Source of the DNA: Neelides folsomi
Taxonomy: Eukaryota > Arthropoda > Collembola > Neelipleona > Neelidae
Reading direction: 5' to 3'
Length of the DNA: 42,070 nucleotides
Assembly: GCA_034687125.1 (NCBI GenBank)
Contig: JAQGBZ010000483.1
Span: 1-42,070 of the forward strand
Under the pieces are notes generated by a model that worked only from the letters and a program-made list of their open reading frames with translations, was not told where the DNA came from and ran no database searches. Within the stretch, counting starts at the first letter, position 1. Each line of letters begins with the position of its first letter. Position numbers and translations under genes: made by a program. Shown here one piece after another: positions 1 to 11,438 of the stretch.

Positions 1-3000
1 TATTTGAATTTCTAATGACTTGTCAAGTAACATGATTCAATTCTCAATAATCTTCTCAAATGGAATAGAGTATAGTTATTTAGTTAGAGGTATTTGATAA
101 CATTTGCTTATTGTAATTTTTAAACCCCTAGTGAAGCATATTTTTCCTTCGATGAGGTACGCTGACTCTTAAAAGGATTGACCAACTTCTCCTCAACTTG
201 CACATCCATGTTAAATGTGTGAGAGAGGACAAAGGACGGGGAATCGTTTGTCTCTTCATGGGAATTGGCCAAATAGATTTACATATCATTCACATTCTCG
301 CCGGCTCAACTCATCTCGTTCGAAACATTGATGATGGGAAGAGATGAGTTGCAGGAATGAATCCTGCTCAATTCAAACTCATATCCGGTGGGAATGACAT
401 TTTGCAAATAATGACATTTCCTTGTCAATCCGTTAGGATTTTAAGATTGTTGAAGCAGAAAAGAGAGATTACAAAGGGTCCTGGGGGCGCATCGCGAATT
501 TAGGATCAGATGAACCGTCCGAAGACAGCAAGAGATAGAGATTTTCATCTTAAGTATTATTCTTGAACTCCCATGTGTTGGGTTCGGACCCCTCGAGTTT
601 CTCACTCCTCCGTGAAAGTCTTAAGGAGGAGAACGAAGTTTGAAAACAAGGGGGGAATTGAATCGATGAGTGACTGACTGTTGTAAATGAATTTGTCAAA
701 AATGATCAATGACCAAGGAGAGGACAGGCAAAGGAAGTTGGTCGTCTCCCTCTTCTAGTGATTATGTATGGATGGATGGGGGATGGCCGCCGTAATTTGA
801 GTTCCCCAGACTTTGCATGAAATGAAGAGATCCACAATAGAATCGTAAAGGCACACAATCACATTCTCCCCTTCTACTTTCAACTAAGGACTTCGACAAT
901 TTCCTATTATTTGACTCCGACTCTAGGGACTCAAAATGCCGAGCAGATTCCTTTCCTTTAATTTGATTTTAAAGAAAATGACTCTAGTCAGATTAAATTG
1001 AGGTATTGGATTTGAAGAGGATGAGAAAATATTTGAGCGGCATGCCAAAGCTCAACTTTTTGTCCTGGATTAAAAAGGTTAATATAATTTTCATTGGGTT
1101 AATAAAATGATTCAAATCTCGATTGCTTGGTATAATATTCTGTTGAGGCAAGAGTTGAGCTAAACACTTTAGGAAATTGCTATAATAATCAGCTTATTGC
1201 GAAATCAATTGACTGAATTGATGAAATGATTGGTTTGGGTAATAATTTTATTATTATGGCCTCCCAACCTCCTAATGGTCGAGCGAGACAGGGTGGATCT
1301 TTCCAATGCCGTTAATGCTCACTTCACAATCCCTTAAACCCTCTCGCCCAAATAAGGTTTGGGGAATGAAGGGTTTAAAAAATTATTCATTGACTTGGCC
1401 TGCTTGGGGCGTCAAATTAGGATATTGCCAATAGTTCTCTTTATAATACCTATTAAACATTGGGTTTTAATTTTTATAATGGGAAAAAAGTGTTGGTATA
1501 GAAGAATTTGAGGTTAGACAGGCTATGATTATTTAGCTACTACATGAATCCATGAGGTGGATTGGGTAATCTTCTTCTTTTGATCCGATGATGAGTGAAG
1601 GAGAGACTGAGTCTTTTCTTAGATAATAATACAAGGGAATTATAATAATTCTGAAGTGAAGGAGCTCGGGGGAAGATAATGGGTCCCTGTTGGGGCCTTA
1701 TGCAAGCAAAGAGATTATAACTAATGTTTATAGGTTCAAAATGAGCCGCAATGGTGGCATAGATGAATGAAGATAGAAATAATGGAAGGGATATCTATGT
1801 ATTTATGTAGATATCTAATAGGATGGGTTTTATCCATCTGGAGGTCAGGGACATCACCAACAACGCCGATTCTCCTTTCCACCCCTTCCAGGATTTCTCT
1901 CCTGGAAGTGGAGATGGTGAAGGAGCGACTTGTCCTGTTGGATGAGTGTGTGAGTGAGAGGTGGATGAATTGGGAGCCGGGCCGAAAGCCATCAGCCGCC
2001 TCTCCTCCTTCGACTACTATTTTATTGGAGGGATCCCCTCTGCTCTGTGGCGGACTCTCAGCGAACGACCGAGAATCCTCTTTGATATCATGAGTCATGA
2101 GAGAGAGAGAATCTCCTCTTCCCATCTTTCCCTCCACTCACACTCTCATCCCACCTCATTCCTTTCCACCATTCAAACTCTATTAGAGGAAAGAATGCAA
2201 TCTCCGGATCCCATTTTAGCTCAGACGTAACCGATGAGGAATGACAAGTTTAAACCCCTAAATTGTTCCACTACTTTCGTACCCCATTTTGTTTGGGTTT
2301 GGTGATAGTTTTCCGTTTTATTTCTTTTTTGTTAGAAGAGTCAAGAGCCCCCTCATTGACTCATTTAAATGAGGAAGGGAGGGATGATGTGGAGGGGTTT
2401 AATTAACGCTATTAAAGGGTGTGGTTGGGAGAGTTATTAATTCGTGTGAATGAAGTGGTGATTGAGGGGAGGTTTGGATTGATTGGGAAATTATAGTTAA
2501 TACTCTCAGCCAGGGATGGATGCAGTGAACATGACGGGGAGGATGAGATCCGAGCTCTTCCTTATTCCCCTAAAGTCCTGTAACATGATCCGCTCACCCG
2601 GCACGTCGCCCTCGCATAGCCACCCTATGAATGCAAATGTATTATTTTACCCTGAGAGGGTGGCTGGTCTCTTTCTGCCTACAGGGATGAGGTTGTAATA
2701 TAATGAAATAAGATTGTCTTTAGAATGAAATGTCATTCGTAATGGATTGGATTTGGACTTGGAGAGGGATTAGGAACCCTCCCATTCCTTCAAATGGAGG
2801 GAAGAGGAGGAGAGGAAAGTCTCTGTATTGTTCCTCGGAGAGTCTAATGAATAATGAGGAGGATTTGATGACACATTCCCTTTAATCAACGCTTGAGTGA
2901 AAATGAAGATCTTTCCTTTACCTCTTTCACTCGCAGGAGAGATTGGAGCGGAATTGAGGAACTTGATTTCCGCTCCTTTTCCTAATTGCTCGATCGATTA

Positions 3001-3076
3001 CTAATGAGTTAATGGCCTGATTAATGTTCCCATTCTTCTTCCAATTCTCTAATTCCTTTCTTTTTCTTAATTACAG
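1..3076. other. Gene-free stretch, probably intron or regulatory DNA upstream of the Lys/Glu-rich gene
   Basis: I find no exon here that I can support. The stretch is moderately GC-rich compared with the AT-rich DNA after 4700, and has many purine-rich runs (gaggag, gggatt). It ends in a clear splice acceptor (ttacag, 3071-3076) feeding the exon at 3077, so at least its right part is intron of that gene. Short open frames overlap on both strands near 1736-2230, but none shows a recognisable domain or clear splice sites. Confidence 0.5.
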
Positions 3077-4861
3077 AAGAAGGAGGAAGAGAAGCCCGTT
3101 GTGAACGGCGAGGGCGGTGAAAATGCTGAGAAGACCGAAGTAACAACTGAAGAGAAGCCGAAGGAAGGAGAGGAGGTGAAGACTCCGGAAACAAAGGCCG
3201 AGGAGCCACCCAAAGAAGCTCCAAAGGTGGAAGAGAAGAAGGAGGAAGTTCCGGCCGTCGTCATGAACGGAGAGAAGGAAGAGAAGGCCGAAGAGCCACC
3301 GAAGGTAATTTAATGAGAAAAGAGTACATATGTGAGTATCTGATAGTGGTTAGAAATTTCTCCCATCATATTTACCTGTGATTTGAATTGTAAGTAGGGA
3401 CGAGGCGAGGCTTGTAAATTAGCAAAGAGATCCGTCGAATTCCAATGATATATAGTGTACTATAGTTGTAGGGTGGATGTGAGGAGTAAGAAGTTAATAG
3501 GACCCGCAGTAGAGATATCCCGAGTCATAATCTCTGATTGTGATTGATGTCGAGCTGTGGAGTTCACCGATGTCTTCCCCTTACATACACACCAATTGGT
3601 TGATTAATGGTAAATCTATTCTCTTAGGCGGAGGAGAAGAAAGAGGCAGCTGAAGTGTCAGAGAAAGCAGAGTCGTTCGTGGAGAGCGTCACGAAGGAGG
3701 TAAATGAATAAATTGTGAATATTTCTTCTTCTTCTTCCCTATTGACTCAACTTGTGTACACTCTCCCTGTGTATTTACTGAATGGTAGGAAAGGGCTCTT
3801 AAGAAGGAAATTGCATATTATCTGCATGCTTAGCACTTGGCCTGCTCTTGGGTATAATGGAATTGTGAGAGGTTTTCCACGTGGGCTGATGGGCCCTACT
3901 TGGATTCAATTTATAAGAGGAACCACGACGTTCCTAATGTCAAGTGCAGCTTGAGGCTCCATGCTTACTATAAGTAATAGTAGCATATAAAATACAAAAG
4001 GGGATAGTGGGAATTGAGGAAAAGGGAGAAATACAAAATTATGAAATAGCTCACTCATTCCAACTCATTTGAAGTGAGTGAGAAGATATTTCCTCCAATG
4101 TGTTTCTCCTCTCTCCCTCCTTCCACCATCCGCGCTCTTTTATTTTATTTAATGCGGTCCACCGCCCGAAGTTGATGTTTGCCTTGCGTGGCAGAGAACA
4201 ATCAAGGGATTGGAACTCGTCTTCTTCGAAGCGGCGGCTAATCGAATCATGAATTAGGAAATTGACATCAACAAAGAGGCCTTGGGGTGAAGGTGATAAA
4301 ACTCATTTGATATTTGATACCTTTCGGCTGAGGAAGTTTGACGGCACTTGAGGCTCTTGTTATTCTTCGCTTCATCAGCCAGTCTGCGTTTAATAAATTA
4401 TCTTCTTCGGCATGTTTAGAACCTCTTGCATGTTGTATCAATTTATGTATAGTCTCAAGTCAGTTTAGGGATTGTTGAGTGTACACGAGATGAGTTTGAT
4501 GGAGGTCCATGTATTTAACCGATGACTGAAATGAATTTCCTATTGTGTTTTGAGTTTATTAAAAGATGATACTTTTAATTTTCAGATGAAGAAGATGTCT
4601 GTTGACGAGAAAGTGATCGACTCTTGCGAAACGAATGGGACCGCATCAATGGATGAGGAGATTACGCTCCCAGAAACCAATGGAATGGTGAGTTATTGGG
4701 ATATATTGTTATAATAATATCATTAATTATTATGCGATTTATCAATTACAATTGAATTTTATCAATTAAATATTTAAAGATAATCTTTTCAATTGTTAAA
4801 CATTGACATGTATATTTTTTAGGATGGGACGCACTCAAAAGAAATCGTCGCGTCGGAATAA
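3077..4861 (+). CDS. Lys/Glu-rich low-complexity protein, last four coding exons (5' part not visible)
   Basis: Four exons join in phase 0: 3077-3304, 3628-3699, 4586-4687 and 4823-4861 (stop TAA 4859-4861). Acceptors are ttacag, ctcttag, ttttcag and tttttag; donors are gtaatt, gtaaat and gtgagt. Together they give the C-terminal 146 residues. The first 100 are dominated by Glu, Lys, Pro and Ala in imperfect repeats (EEKPKEGEEVKTPE, EEKKEEVPAVVMNGEKEEKAEEPPK), typical of a disordered segment. The rest is less repetitive (MKKMSVDEKVIDSCETNG) and ends EIVASE. No start codon with a plausible context precedes 3077, so earlier exons probably lie upstream or outside the window. I see no membrane segment or enzymatic domain. 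A MARCKS- or AKAP200-like acidic scaffold would have this composition, but I see no basic effector domain or other diagnostic motif, so the family stays open. Confidence 0.7.
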
Positions 4862-5152
4862 CTCACCAACTCATTAAGCCATTGTGTATCAACCATTAAA
4901 TGAAGAGAGAATGAGAAAATAGAAAATTTAAAAAAATGCATCAAGTTTCAATTGTTCAAAAATATAGATAAATTGGATCAAAATTAATGTTAAACTTTGA
5001 GGCAGTAAAAATAAGTTTTGTATTGGAAATGTAAATGAGTAAGTGAAACGAAAATTTATACGATTTGAAATTCATAAAGAAAATTTGGTATTATAAGAAT
5101 TGAGATCTTCAATACTATTGTGTCATTTTGTAAATTAATATAAGAATTCAAT

Positions 5153-5158
5153 AATAAA
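5153..5158 (+). terminator. Candidate poly(A) signal of the Lys/Glu-rich gene
   Basis: A canonical AATAAA lies about 290 bases after the stop codon at 4861, in an AT-rich 3' region. Other AT-rich variants are nearby, so the site used is uncertain. Confidence 0.4.
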
Positions 5159-6369
5159 AAAAATTGTAGTTAATTTTTAAATTTTCACACATTGAGCCTG
5201 AATCTAATTAATCAATTCACGCCTCTGTTCCAATTTGTCTATTAGGAAATTCCAATTTTAAATTTTTTATTTACTAAATACACTTTATATACGTTTATCC
5301 TTTTAAAATATAAAATATGTGTTTCCACTAAATCTATTTAAATGTAATTACATTCATACTGCTAATTTTATTTTATATGTTATTAGAATATGATTAAATG
5401 AATGTATATAGCAAAATTAAAAAATTGTAAGAAATTGTTAAACGGTTCCTCTATTTCACTTGTCCTAGGAGTATACGGGAAGTAGAGGGAATTGAAAAAA
5501 TTGAGTGTTAATTGGAATTTATTGAATTTTCTATAGCTGGAAGCTAAGCATATCTAATATTGAGGCATGAGCATTATTCTATAATATTAGTAAGTTGTAT
5601 AATAAATTTAAGTAATTTGTAAGATTTATGATTATATACAAAACTACCAAGTTTAAGGTAATATTTAAATATACAACCAACATTTTGAACCAGAAAAGAG
5701 CATTTCTCCTGTTTTGGGATACACACATATAGTTTTGTAATATTCGGGTGTTTTGTGCTCGTGTGCTTGAAATTTTTTACAAATCAAAGTTTTTAGAATA
5801 TTTAAAGATAATTGTAGACTGTGTATCTTTAAATCCTTCTCTTAATAAGCTCGATATACGAGATATTACTTTTTAATAATTAGATCTGATGTTAGTTTTA
5901 TTAATTACAGAATGTAGATGTGAAACTAAATCTTTATTAAAATGTTAATTGGACTTGTTAAATGTTAGTGTATAATTTGATCAACATTTTGATTATCAGT
6001 AGAATTAATGTTTAGTTATTAGTTTAATGCTAGATTGAACCTCTTAAATAAAGTTAACTTTATGGATTAATCCAAGTGTTATTCCACTTTCTAAAGCTCC
6101 TTCCTTATTAAAAATATGTAAAATTATGGATGAATGCTTAATAAAATGGTTGATAGGCATCTTTCTGATCCATACTTTTTAATTTCATGCATATTAAAAT
6201 ATAATGTTCATACCTAAAAATAGAACATCTATTAACAAATTATAGTTTAAGAAGATCATCCTAACAACTTTAAATAAACCATTACCGGATATATAAGATG
6301 AAACTACTCGAAAAATTATTAGAAAAGTTTTTTATGAGCACTTAACATTGTTTTATTCAATTGAAATTG

Positions 6370-6572
6370 GAAGTGGAACTCTGGAAGGATGATAAAATTC
6401 GACTGTTAGAGTCGGGTGCATCCGGAGAGAGAAGCCCAGCACCAAGAAGTCGATGGCGATGCAGAAACGTTTGCGGAAGTTGAAGTATGCACGACTAGAG
6501 GATATCGGACCTTTTTATGATATCAGTGGTTTAGATGCTTGTCAAATTGTCATACTATCCATTAATTTATAA
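6370..6572 (+). pseudogene. Coding-like relic, probably frameshifted, of unknown origin
   Basis: This GC-richer island sits in very AT-rich DNA. One plus-strand frame reads VELWKDDKIRLLESGASGE up to about 6428. The next frame (codons counted from 6411, stop TAA 6570-6572) reads REKPSTKKSMAMQKRLRKLK followed by YARLEDIGPF, mostly with G or C in third codon positions through the first 30 or so codons. Coding bias passing from one frame to the next suggests a decayed gene or mobile-element fragment with a frameshift. A terminal exon is an alternative, because a possible acceptor (ctgttag, 6403-6409) precedes the second frame. I do not recognise the protein. Confidence 0.25.
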
Positions 6573-7609
6573 AAACGATAAAATTGCAAAACAATTTTAT
6601 AAATAATTTTTATTGTCAGTCTTTAATTAGGAGGGTGACATTATGTAATAACTTACAATTACATACAGGTATCAGATAAAATTAAAAAGTTCCATAGATA
6701 GAACTCTACTGCGTAGAACTCCTGGTTTACAGCTCTAAATATAAAAATCAACAATACGCTACATTGATGCTCCATTTATATCAATAAATCAATAGTTCGA
6801 AATTTACATTGCTAAATTGCTAACCATCTACTTATTAAAAATTCATTAGTTCATGAAACAAAGATTTGAAATGAAAATGGAAGTCATACTTTTTTTTATG
6901 CATTTTATACCTAATTTGATTATGGAATATTTCTATTCAATTTCCTTTTATTTTGATCAACTCTTTTATTATAAATAAGGTCGTTTGAACTTGATACTCA
7001 AACATTTTGCTAAACTAAATGTACTAATTACATGTTCAGATGGTCTCGAGAAACATTTTAGTAATATATGATATTCATATCATATAATACATAGATAGGT
7101 ATGGATCATTTTATTAAATGAAATTAAAAAAATATTTGAAATGTTTTGAGAATAATAACTTTATTCAAACAACACTAAATATTTAAAAAATAATCTGGAT
7201 ATATTAAACAATTCATTCGTTAAATTACAATGAAATCTTATAAGTAGAAAGCATTATATATGCTATGTACAACTTAATAAAAGTTATTGCAATAAATATT
7301 TTTATCTTGTTAAACATGATTAAAATTCGTTTAACTATGTAGAAGGGTAATACATAAAGTGAGATGTTTTAAAACTTAATATTTTTGGTGAAAGTATTAA
7401 AGAAATTAACTTAATTTAAAACAAATAAATTTTAAAATTCCAATCTGAACAACCTTAACTTTAACACTCATAAGATTTAATAATTTTTTGAATATCAATT
7501 TTCTATTAATTTCCAATTAATAGTGAAACTCCACAAACTCTAATATTGAACGCTAAACCTAATGTACTAAATCTAACGTTGTACATTGCGGTGAAGGTAA
7601 TTATATAAT

Positions 7610-7615
7610 TTTAAT
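7610..7615 (-). terminator. Candidate poly(A) signal (ATTAAA) of histone H1
   Basis: On the minus strand ATTAAA lies about 47 bases after the H1 stop codon. No histone 3' stem-loop (GGYYCTTTTCAGRRCC type) is visible between the stop and about 7400, so ordinary polyadenylation is more likely than replication-dependent histone processing. Confidence 0.4.
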
Positions 7616-7661
7616 GGGTTTGAAAACGAGATGAGATCCTCCAAGAGAGAAGTGGAGTGAA

Positions 7662-8372
7662 TTATGCTTTCTTCGCTCCGGCTTTTGGCTTGGCGGTCTT
7701 CTTGGTGGTCTTAGGCTTGGGGACCTTTGGTGACTTGGGAGCCTTGGCCACCTTCGGTTTCACCACCTTCACCTTCTTAGGGCTCATTTTCTTTGCCACC
7801 TTGGCCTTAGGCTTCGCGGCTGCCTTCTTGGGTGTTGCGGCCTTTGGTTTGGCTGCTGCCTTCTTAGGCTTGGCCGCTGCCTTCTTTGCAGGCGACTTGG
7901 CCTTGGGAGACTTAGCCTTCTTGGGGGAGGCTTTCTTGGCTCCCGCAGCTTTGGTCACCTTCTTCTTGGGGGCCTTGGCTGGCTTGGTCGGGAGACGGAA
8001 TGAGCCGGAGAGACCCTTTCCTTTCACTTGAACCAACTTCCCTCCAGTGATGGCTGCCTTCATTCCTCGGCGCATGTGAGACGTAACCTTTGAGAAAATA
8101 AAATTAGTTAAAATTTTATAAAAATGATTATAAAAATATAATTGTTTAATAAATACCTTCTCAGGGTGAACAGTGTAGTTGGCCAAGATGTATTTCTTGA
8201 TGGCTGGGATGGATGATCCTCCCTTCTCGTTCAAAGCCTTCACGGCATTGGTGAGCATCTGAGCCCACGATGGGTGAGATGCCTTCTTGGCTGCGGCCTT
8301 TGATGGCGACTTGGATTTCGCTGCCGCTTTCTTGGCTGGAGTAGACGCTGCTGGTGCTGCTGCAGTAGACAT
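7662..8372 (-). CDS. H1: Linker histone H1, with one coding intron
   Basis: The product binds nucleosomes and linker DNA and compacts chromatin in the nucleus. Coding exons are 8372-8157 and 8087-7662 (stop 7664-7662), giving 213 residues. The start is the ATG at 8372-8370 (MSTAAAPAAST), just after a probable acceptor at 8374; the open frame runs 15 codons further upstream, but that part looks like intron. Residues about 46-120 form the winged-helix globular domain: HPSWAQMLTNAVKALNEKGG, SSIPAIKKYILANYTVHPEK, then VTSHMRRGMKAAITGGKLVQ and VKGKGLSGSFRL. The tails are rich in Lys, Ala and Pro and carry S/T-P-K motifs (ASPKKAKSPK, MSPKKVK) of the kind phosphorylated by CDKs. The 69-base intron (8156-8088; GTATTT...CAAAG) splits the globular domain at PEK/VTS in phase 0. 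I am confident of the family; the variant class is inferred to be polyadenylated. Confidence 0.95.
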   Translation of the reverse strand: MSTAAAPAASTPAKKAAAKSKSPSKAAAKKASHPSWAQMLTNAVKALNEKGGSSIPAIKKYILANYTVHPEKVFIKQLYFYNHFYKILTNFIFSKVTSHMRRGMKAAITGGKLVQVKGKGLSGSFRLPTKPAKAPKKKVTKAAGAKKASPKKAKSPKAKSPAKKAAAKPKKAAAKPKAATPKKAAAKPKAKVAKKMSPKKVKVVKPKVAKAPKSPKVPKPKTTKKTAKPKAGAKKA

Positions 8373-8373
8373 T

Positions 8374-8775
8374 CTAAATAAAAAAATTAAAATCTTTGTT
8401 GAATAAATGAAAACCAAAAATTAATATGAAAATCACTATACAGTATACCTCATGTATATCTAATGCATACTCATAAACACACACGTATTGCCACTATAGG
8501 CTGATTTTTTTTAAAAAGATAATTTTTCCAAATTCAAATTGAAATAGTACAATAATGATTTATAGAAAGTTTTACAACAATGTTTAACATTAGCTTATAT
8601 GCTCTATATATGCCAATAATGAAAGGAAATGAGCATCAATTAAAAGTGCGGAAAAGTAGTAAAAGTAATTAAAATCAGGAGGGATTATACTATCCCAGTA
8701 TATTGGGGTTTAACTGGGGTTCGGTTTAAATAATTAATGAAGAGGGTCATCATGATTAGGTAAATTGTGACTTAC
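8374..8775 (-). other. Probable 5'-UTR intron of histone H1
   Basis: On the minus strand a consensus donor, AAAC/GTAAGTCAC, has its GT at 8775-8774. A pyrimidine/T-rich acceptor ending TTTAG at 8375-8374 lies one base before the start codon. Excision leaves a non-coding first exon from about 8776 to 8860. The intron is 402 bases and AT-rich. RNA reads would settle it. Confidence 0.65.
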
Positions 8776-8880
8776 GTTTGTGTTTTTCGGAGAATGGAAA
8801 GGAGTAAATCCGTTGGAGAGACCGAAGTTGGCTCGAAGTCGAGGGAAGAGAATTTGAATTGGGGTCATGGTATACAGTGA

Positions 8881-8893
8881 AGGCCTTTTATGA
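8881..8893 (-). promoter_or_regulatory. TATA-like box of histone H1
   Basis: The minus strand reads CATAAAAGGCC here, a good TATA-like match about 105 bases upstream of the first-intron donor. Transcription would start near 8855-8865, giving a first exon of about 80-90 bases. The CT-rich DNA just upstream (8900-8990) may be part of the promoter. Confidence 0.5.
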
Positions 8894-11425
8894 AGGAGAG
8901 CGGACGTAAGAGGAGCCGCGGCTCAGATCCCAACTTCTCTCTTCCTCTCCACGCGAGTTTCTCTCTCTCTCCTGTGTTTCTCAAATTTCAAAAACGAGTT
9001 ATGATTATTTCTAAACTCCTTTACAACTTCCGGTTTCTTCATGGACCGCTAGAGCCGAATCTCCTCTTTCGAATGATATCAAATATGAAACTGGCGATTG
9101 ATGGCATTTAGAGCAATTCTGCAATATTGTCGCTCCCTCGGGTGAATCTCAACTAGGAAGAGCGACATTTTTCAAAATTTTCACAATTAACTTGACACAA
9201 CTTGACCCTGGATGTTCTTGACTTGTACATTCAAATCTCCTCTTTCGACTCATACTAAATACAAAGTTGGTCATGGGCGGATTAAGGTCTTAATTAATTG
9301 GAGAACAGCGTCAACGATGGACAGTCTCAGTTCACCCTTTACTTATGTGTTAATTTTATAAGATTTTTAGAAATTGATATACTCGTGTGTCAGCCGAGAT
9401 GTTTATACCATTTTATGTCATTTGAGATGAAGAATCTGGTCGTATTTTTATTTTTTCTGAAAAATGAAAACTTGACCTCATAATGATGTATTGCGTAGTA
9501 GGGTGACACGGGAGAGAAACGAGGAGTGGTTAAGCAATTCAAGAGTTTGCCTGCAGAGGAAATGAGTTTCCTCTCTTCTCTCTTCATACTTATTTTTTTG
9601 TAATTTTTATTATAATTTTCACCTTTCTCTTCATTTTATTCATTTACATTATGAAATTTTAAAAAGTCGATGTCAATTTCGAAATGGCCCCAGTTCATCC
9701 ATCGCTTTCGATTATCGAGAGTTGTCCAGGTTTGGGAGGAGAGGAGAAAATGGAAAAGAGAACTTGGCTCGAGCCGTTTGGTTTTCGCTTCGAGGAAGGA
9801 GAGACCATTTTGAAAGAAATGTTTCTTTCTTGAGAAAACTTATATGCCTTCTTTTTGGTTCCTTATTTCTAATATCATTTCATATCTTTAATCATTTTTT
9901 AAATCCTATATCATTTATTTACAAGTAGATTTCCATTCCTAATCTCCATTCGAAGGTGTAAATACGGAGAATTAATGGTTGAATATTTGAGCTTCTACCT
10001 ACAGGCCAACAATTGGTTGCTTCTCTCTCTCTTGCTCTTGTTGGTTTCGGCTGGGCGTAAAATGCGGACATTCCTCCTTCAGGTTCATCAACTAGGATGA
10101 TGATCTCTATATTACAATTTTAATATCAAACTTTAATGCTTTTGTTTAGTTCGAGATTGTAATCTTTTTTAACTTTACCATATCGGATATAACTGTTAAT
10201 GTTGAAGCAATGAAGGCTTTTGTTTTATATTAGATTTACTTAAATTTTGAGTACTTTCATGAAAAACTTTGATTGACGATAAGCACATTAAAAAGTAACA
10301 TCTATTGAATGTTAAAACATATCTAACTAAATATCTTAAACAATGCATGTAGAATGTATAACTATTTTAAAACAAAAGAAAATTCAATGTTTTATGCGAT
10401 TTTATTTTGATAACTTTTTTCGTTGAATACAATGAGCTTATATCCTAAATATTATATATAACATTAAGTAATCTGGATCATACTTTTTGGTAATTACTTA
10501 GTGCATTATTTCCATGTTTAACGTCTGTTGTTTACCCCTTTATGCTAATTATTTAATTTCATTGTCGACATCAGAAGTAACAATAATAGATGGATTCAGG
10601 TACGCAGTGCTACATACCATATCCAATATTTTTTAACCCAGGCTATACTTTAACAAATGAGTTTTCTTATAGATTGAGCTACTCGTAAAATCATCAATAT
10701 GTCATAGTCTAGTATTTTAAATTTTAATTAGGTAATTGCATTTTAGCTTATAATGTAAAAGGCCATATACTTTACAATAAATATTTAAAATTAGCTGTAT
10801 AGATTGGCCCAAAATACGCTCAGTATAATCAATACATCTAATGGCTTAATAAAAAAAATCATAAAATGGTAAATATTGTGTTTAAAAATTATGTTAGGTA
10901 AGCTCATTATTCCTCATATTTTTATTTAATATGTATATAATACATGATACATTGTCAAACAATCTATACATTTTTGTATTTGACATACCTCTATATAAGA
11001 GGAAACAAAAATATTGAGATAGACATTGAGAACCAACAACCTAGAGCGACAGAAAATGCGAACCAAAAATGCATTTAACAATCCACAGCAAGAGCCGAAA
11101 AACACAGAGCACAGCCCACATGGCTTAATAGTTTTATAAAAGTTTGTAATTTTTGTAACTTTAAAGAAGTAAAATTTTCCGACATCGATTGTTTGAAAAT
11201 CAAAAGGAGTAAATGCTAATAAAATTAAATTACCCTATTTAACAATTATTATTCATATTATATTTATCAAAAGCATTTTATTTATCACAAGATTCTTTAT
11301 ATGATTGCGTTATTTTAATTCAAAAATTGTTTAAATACACTTTCTATGCCCTATATAAATATCATACATCACACTACAAAAATATCAATTTTTAAATATA
11401 ATATGATAATGTCATTTGATTTCAG
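8894..11425. other. Divergent intergenic region between H1 and DTD1
   Basis: This separates the H1 promoter (-) from DTD1 (+). The part up to about 10090 is mixed in composition, with CT-rich tracts; the rest is strongly AT-rich. It holds a diverged direct repeat (about 9061 and 9237). I see no gene; short open frames at 8890-9111 and 9722-9928 lack any domain or splice context. A DTD1 5'-UTR exon may lie in the GC-richer patch around 11020-11120, but I cannot place it. Confidence 0.5.
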
Positions 11426-11438
11426 AATTTAATCAAAA

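Larger units (their letters stand above)
4862..7661. other. AT-rich intergenic DNA between two convergent genes
   Basis: This holds the 3' UTRs of the upstream plus-strand gene and the minus-strand histone H1. It is strongly AT-rich, with many short A/T runs and no sustained open frame. The exception is a GC-richer patch at about 6370-6572, listed separately. Confidence 0.7.

Noticed and set aside
7400..7661. Search for a histone 3' stem-loop after H1
   Set aside because: No GGCTCTTTTCAGAGCC-type stem is visible on the minus strand; an ATTAAA signal is present instead.
7657..8031. 124-codon open frame on the plus strand, antisense to H1, hydrophobic and membrane-like
   Set aside because: It is the complement of the Lys/Ala-rich H1 tail: AAG codons read backwards as CTT, giving Leu/Phe runs. 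It has no independent start context or domain.
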